In this document: positions 59,117 through 64,000 of the stretch, one piece after another
Layout: every line of letters begins with the position of its first letter
How positions within the stretch are numbered: position 1 is the first letter of the stretch
Origin: Xylaria sp. FL1777
Taxonomy: Eukaryota; Ascomycota; Sordariomycetes; Xylariales; Xylariaceae
Length of the DNA stretch: 64,000 bases
Assembly (NCBI GenBank): GCA_022578965.1
Contig: MU400506.1
Location: 1 to 64,000, forward strand
Reading direction: 5' to 3'
Position numbers and translations under genes: made by a program
Notes under the pieces: generated by a model
Database searches by the model: none
The model's input: only the letters and a program-made list of their open reading frames with translations
What the model was told of the DNA's origin: nothing

Positions 59117-59877
59117 AATGGGCAACGATATCACGCGAGACTTATAAAGTCCGCAAATAATCTTCAGGTAGGTGTAAGTCACTAAACGATGTGAAGATAG
59201 CTATTCGATAGCTACGGTTGTGACCTGGAGGTTGAAGTACCTATCGAAAAGCTTCGTATCGATAAGCAGTGATACGCCAGCCTAGGTAGGTACTACCGGT
59301 ACAGGAACCTACAGTACCTAGCCTAGGTACCTATAGGTTGTACACAATAACCCCGAAATCGCCTGCGCTTTTTCCTCTCCCGAGTTGTCCATTAGGATTT
59401 CTGACCGACTACCTCTATCTTGGTGCTTTGGATTATCATTGCAGGTCAGTCGATAGTCAACGCCACGTATCTGCCTCTCCTCAAGAGACTTATCCAGAAG
59501 GAATGGATTTGGAGATTACATGATATTCCACTACCAAGGACTATGTCTCGCCATTCCAAACCGGAGAGCTTAGATATCGGATTGTGGTTATCCAGATTTT
59601 ACCTAAAGCATTAATCTTACCAAGGCGCATTTAACAAACTATGGAAGAACGCCGAGTTGGCCCCAAGGATCGAACCAGTCTTTGCATGAGCTACCATCGC
59701 ATCTAACCAGAGAAAAATAAAAGAGGGTATTAACACCGGCTCGCCTTACAAAGCCGTTCCACGATCCTGTCTACCCCTCCCCAGTGTTGGAAAGCGGCAA
59801 CCTTTATACCCGCTCTTCGCCGCTCTGACCGTCTATACCCATTTATATCACATTTTAATTTTTTTTCATGTGCCTGT
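59117..59877. other. Intergenic with dense TAGGTA/TACCTA tract
   Basis: About 760 bp. The tract at 59281-59337 is almost entirely CCTAGGTAGGTACTACC...GTACCTAGCCTAGGTACC-type sequence with several CCTAGG/GGTACC palindromes. No gene is seen; a TTCGATCC-like string near 59665 (rc) does not fold as a tRNA. Confidence 0.5.
59281..59337. repeat. CCTAGGTA/TACCTA motif tract
   Basis: At least six TAGGTA/TACCTA hexamers in 57 bp on both strands, overlapping CCTAGG and GGTACC palindromes. Similar tracts occur at 26991-27024, 28292-28335, 39835-39980 and 56190-56230. Confidence 0.8.
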
Positions 59878-61419
59878 CTACTGACTCCCTTTCCGACCCC
59901 TTTCTGCAAGCCCAGAACCGCGGTACCTCTTAACTTCGCCGAAGATAGCGCCTCCGATGTAAGCTGAGAAAACTACTGCGGCAACGACGGAGTACGCGAT
60001 GACAAGAGAGTGACTAGCGCTGGCCAGTTCAAGGCCGAGCCCGCCATTGACAATGCCCAAAACCATTAGAATTCGACCGTACCAGATGTGAGCGTACGAG
60101 ACGACACCTCGCTTCTGGTATTTGACATAATACACATGGTGGACATAGCCTCCAATTGGCTGCACACCGAGGAGCGCAACTACAACGGTGCCCAGAATGG
60201 TGTGGTCCTCGGTAAAATTCTAAGGCCCCAGTTAGCTCGAGCAAAAACTACAAAAGCAGGTCGGGAACATGATCGGCGATGTGCAGAGATGATGTATCTA
60301 TCGGGTCTAAACTTACAATTCCAGTGCGCTGTGTGAGGACAATGCCGAGAGCAAAGCCTGCCCACATAAGTAGGAACGAGCCAATCTGCCAGACGGCGTG
60401 CAGGACCCAGCTGCCAAACAGGGGCATCAGGATAGAACCTAGGGGGTACAGTACGACCATAACAATGCTCATGATAATTCCATGAGCAGCCTGAAACTTA
60501 GGTATCTCGCTGAGGGATGATGGTGCTCCTGCGGAGCCGGAGCCGGAACCCGAGTCTGAGTCCGAGCCCGAGCCAGAACTTGAACCACTACCATTTGATG
60601 GCGTCGTCGTGTTGCCATCGCCGCTACCACCGGTACTGGCTTCTACGAACGGGTTCGTGTCGTCGGCAATGGTGGCTTTGGACAGATCAAAGGTGAACTC
60701 ATCGTGCGAGTCGTGTCTTGTGATAGTCGCTTCCAGGCTCTTGCTGTTGAGAGCGCTTCCTTCTTTCCAAGCAGCGATGAAATTGGCACCGGTGCTCGTC
60801 AAGCTTAGCGAGCCACCATCCCAGGACTCACAATTAGCACATCGGACATTCGCTAACATGGTCTGGCCATTGTCAACGATGCCGCTGCCAGCCAGCAGCT
60901 CCAACTGTGTATTTGTTTGGTGTTGCGGTTCCGTGTGGCCGGTGCCCTTGCGCGCAGAGACCGTTACGTTACCAGCTCCATCGGCATACATCAGAAAGAT
61001 ATTAGCTCCCGACATTTGTTGCCCGGTTCCGAGGGCCACCCAAGTATACGTTGTCGGTGCTCGCAGTTGCAGATAAATGTTGCCGGTCCCAGACGAGGCC
61101 GACACCTCGGGCACGCCAACCTGGTAGCATACATTGTCTATTGGGCATTGAGACACTGTCCCCGCGGCGCTAAAGGTGCTGTATGTGAAAGCGGCTGCAG
61201 AGATATCAGTAAGACGACTCTTGACGTAGGCAATATGGAGAACATTCTAAGAGAAGGCGCAATGCCCATGCATGCGTTTGGATTAGGTCTACCATCTCTG
61301 GCTCCGGACGACAGATGTACTAGTAGTACATGATATCGCCAAGACCGACTCAACTCCTATAACAAAAGCGTTGGGTAACACTTACACAATGCCGCCGACG
61401 CGAAGAATCGCTGCATCAT
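59878..61419 (-). CDS. CDH-type cytochrome domain fused to cytochrome b561 (ferric-reductase-like)
   Basis: Three minus-strand exons, 61419-61386, 61194-60317 and 60219-59878; introns 191 and 97 bp; 417 aa. Exon 1 encodes a start of a secretory signal peptide (MMQRFFASAALS). The extracellular part (about 25-190) is a cellobiose-dehydrogenase-type cytochrome (DOMON-like) domain with candidate haem ligands Met in GTGQQMSGANI and His in TITRHDSHDEF. A Ser/Gly/Asp-rich linker follows. The b561 core has four conserved-type His: QAAHGIIM, SWVLHAVWQ, EDHTILG and YAHIWYGR. Membrane segments include IIMSIVMVVLYPLGSILMPL and VVVALLGVQPIGGYVHHVYY. The C-terminus is basic and cytosolic. Such fungal proteins are often called iron reductase domain proteins; the electron acceptor is not shown. 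The second intron joins TQRTGI to NFTEDH exactly. Confidence 0.93.
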
Positions 61420-64000
61420 TGAATTGGTTATATTACAGTCTCTAGATTCCTATTTTGGTTTTGCTTCCGCAAAAAGGCCCTTTCCAAGAAGTAGAGATGA
61501 GTGTTGAGTGGTGTCGGCGCGCGTTAAGCTTTTGAACCTAGCGCAGGTGAGACAGGAGTCCAGACCGCGGGGCTGACACGGACACCTTATATGGATATGG
61601 GTAAGTACTACCTTTAGCTCGTAGCGCCAAGCAAGCCTCTCTTCATATGCAAAAGTAACCAAACTCAGCTGTAAGCCACGGTGACTCGGCGGGGATTGCG
61701 TGTTGCTACAACTCGTGTCTCTGGGGAGGACAAGGCACAGTCAATGCATAAGGCCGATGATGTAGTATACGTCGTCTGATAAGAGATGTAAGTCTGAACC
61801 GGATTGGCTTCGCGATTTTCTTCTTTCCTTGGGATAGGTTATGAGGAGGTAGTACGAGTCGTCAGCAATATGCGTCTCGAGTTAAGACTGTCGGTCAAAG
61901 AAACCGTCTCATAAAGAGTGACGTCTTCGTCTCGCTTGGGTGGGCAGGACGGCGATGGGAGCCAATATTCTTTCAGTGCCAGGGAAGGCAACGGTTCTTG
62001 TAGTTACATAGTAGATATGCGAAACCCAACAATCTGGGGGCCCGCGATATATACTTATGTATTTCTACACTAAATCTCGTCGTTCCAATTCCATTTTGCT
62101 CTCGCCCGCCAAGCCCTTGGCAGATCAGCATAAGGCTCGTAGATTTTTGGGACTTTGTTATTATGCGTATTAGGTAGGTAGGCTAGTGTACCGGTAGTAT
62201 AGATGGATGGGCATCGCGAGCGGCTTGCGGCTTGGTGAGCAAATCCCAGCCATTACCCTGACAAAGACAGGCAGGGCCCCAAGGTGACATCTGTCGATCT
62301 CGCCAGAGTAGCCGGGACAGATGCGTACTGTACGTAAGTAAGTACCCAGATGCCAAAAACACATGATGTTGGCCAAGAAACTCTGACGGGAGAAACTACG
62401 TAGTAGGTAGGTATCTGACAGGACTGCATCAGACTCATCCGTCCATTCATTGGCTGTCATGTCGGTGTCACAGCACAACTCACTGATAGCAGTTCTGAAA
62501 CGCCGACTCGTAGCCAAACTCCCAATGCCATATCACGGGAGCAATGATTCGCCGATGCTGATTCCTACGCAATATGGAGAGATCTCACTTCAAGATAGAT
62601 TACTTAGTTTGTCAGCATTAGCAACATCGGACATTGAGGCGCTGGTCAAGGAAGACATCATGAACATTTTGCACGAGTTAACTATTTCCAGTAGGTACTT
62701 TAGATGAGAAGGGCACCTGCGCTAGTTAGAAGTAAACAAATCCACATACGGTCAGGCACAGTCAAGCATTGCCTTGTCTCGGCCCTACAGTAGGGCGGGT
62801 AAGCTACTACAGAGATAGTATACATACCTACTACCTACCGTAGCTGGTTACGGAGCCAATTCCGGCAACAAGTTATGACAGGGCCGTTGGCTGGGATTAA
62901 AACCCAATTCGGGGACCGGGTCGTTGGTCTTTGGCCAACCAGCAATCTCCTAACGTCAGCAGGACTTGCCGGAAAAGGAAAATGAAATACCGACAGCTGT
63001 GCTTCCGTACTTTACTTACAGTTGTATTCAGCAGGGTACGGTACCTATTTTCCGTTTCATTAGGTAGTGATCTTACAACTCCTTCGGTGTCTTACTTACA
63101 CCCATGGCCTTTATTTTATTTTTTTATTTTTTTATCTCCCGCCCCGGGTTATTTTTCAACCGTCCCTAGCATATTTATATATGTATATAAGATTCACCCC
63201 GTCCAAGATGACGACAGCAAAAAGGCTGAAGACCTGCCCGGCGCTCATGCCGTGCCATGGTCTGCTATCTTCGCCCTCCGCCGTGTAAGCGTGCCATTGG
63301 GCTGTTGGGTTGTTTCAATCGAGGCGCAGTCTGCCGGGACGCGTAACATTGAGTGTCTATCTACTGTACTATGTATAGTGCATATGCATGTATCTACGCA
63401 GTATGTATGCAGGCCAGACTCTTGTCACACAGGATGTCACCTTCGTCTCCCCCCTACCGGGTCCAATTCCTCAATACCGAGAGATAGTGGCTGGGATATT
63501 GCGTGGGGGAACTCCGTGCTAGCGCCATGTGGACTGCACGGCACGCTCCAGACAAGGCGCCACAAATAACAGACCACACTACGCATGGTAGTGCTCAGAG
63601 GCAATGAATTCGCACTTGCATTGATAGATAACCAAAGACAACATACTTACATCCTGTAGGTACCGCACTGACCTTAGGATCGGCCAAACCTTCCTTGAAA
63701 CTCAATCATTCGATATCCTTGCTGCACAGATTATGAAGTGATACAACAAACAGTACGCTATGATCCTGGCAGCACCTCTCTACATGTAGATCGCCGACTA
63801 GGCACGGAGATCCATACGTATGTAAGTAGTACATGTACTACATCACGATAGATAGTCGGAATTCAGATCGGGGATACCCCAATACCGTGAGATACACCCG
63901 GGCCGAGAGGCTGTGTAAGTCGTCCGGTCCAAACACGCCAACATACTACGGGCAGAGGGGAATAGTGTACCTCGTAATGTATATATAAATCCTTTTAATT
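61420..64000. other. Terminal gene-poor stretch
   Basis: About 2.6 kb with no supportable gene. An ATG frame at 62459-62707 gives 82 codons of ordinary composition but no recognisable family. The long frame at 62931-63569 begins at TTG and has a low-complexity, T-rich-derived hydrophobic middle. TACCTACTACCTACCGTAGC is present near 62825-62845. Confidence 0.5.

Noticed and set aside
59645..59720. Possible tRNA on the minus strand (GGTTCGATCC-like T-loop)
   Set aside because: The bases flanking the loop do not pair as a T-stem and no acceptor or anticodon stem can be drawn.
62931..63569. 212-codon plus-strand frame near the window end
   Set aside because: It begins at TTG, has a hydrophobic middle created by a T-rich run, and shows no recognisable domain or splice support.

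Overview
The window is nuclear DNA of a filamentous ascomycete (Pezizomycotina, most likely Sordariomycetes). The genes carry short introns (mostly 50-100 bp) with GTAAGT-like donors and CTAAC-type branch sites. The proteins are fungal types: Cch1 calcium channel with an Asn in the first pore loop, Nar1, Prp4, ATP synthase subunit h, Sch9-like kinase, Abp1, and a CDH-type cytochrome fused to b561. The non-coding sequence is long, with pyrimidine-rich leaders and many TACCTA/TAGGTA tracts. I see no tRNA, rRNA, CRISPR, intact transposon or secondary-metabolite cluster. All gene models were assembled by hand from reading frames and splice signals.

Layout. 1-10.3 kb: cch1 (five exons) and a 98-codon gene with a long leader. 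11.6-18.3 kb: a multidomain monothiol glutaredoxin, a C2H2 zinc-finger protein (Iec1/YY1-like) and, divergent from it, abp1. 20.7-26.7 kb: a very Cys-rich CYSTM-like small protein, a small membrane protein, nar1 and a SUZ-domain protein; the last two are tail-to-tail with only 38 bp between stop codons. 27.3-34.8 kb: three unrecognised plus-strand genes (104, 355 and 398 aa) and a GFA-family zinc protein. 34.8-40.3 kb: 5.5 kb with no supportable gene. 40.3-44.6 kb: an Sch9-like AGC kinase, probably with a tiny first exon and a 1.4-kb intron. 44.6-52.4 kb: gene-poor accessory-looking DNA holding a decayed fructosamine-kinase-like pseudogene, a Golgi-type glycosyltransferase with a C-terminal PAN/apple-like segment, and a truncated secreted-type ORF. 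52.5-61.4 kb: four minus-strand genes, atp14, a transcriptional-type cyclin, prp4 and the cytochrome-b561 protein. 61.4-64 kb: no supportable gene.

The recognisable genes are mostly conserved housekeeping functions: calcium entry, Fe-S cluster assembly and glutaredoxin, actin patches, splicing, ATP synthase, nutrient signalling and RNA polymerase II cyclin. They do not form one pathway. Nar1 (cytosolic Fe-S assembly) and the CGFS glutaredoxin (Fe-S trafficking) are functionally related, but they are 11 kb apart and the spacing gives no evidence of co-regulation. The less ordinary items are the three-gene orphan block, the 1-nt frame conflict in the cyclin gene, the long first intron/uORF arrangement of the kinase, the Cys-rich tail of the CYSTM-like protein, and the decayed kinase pseudogene.
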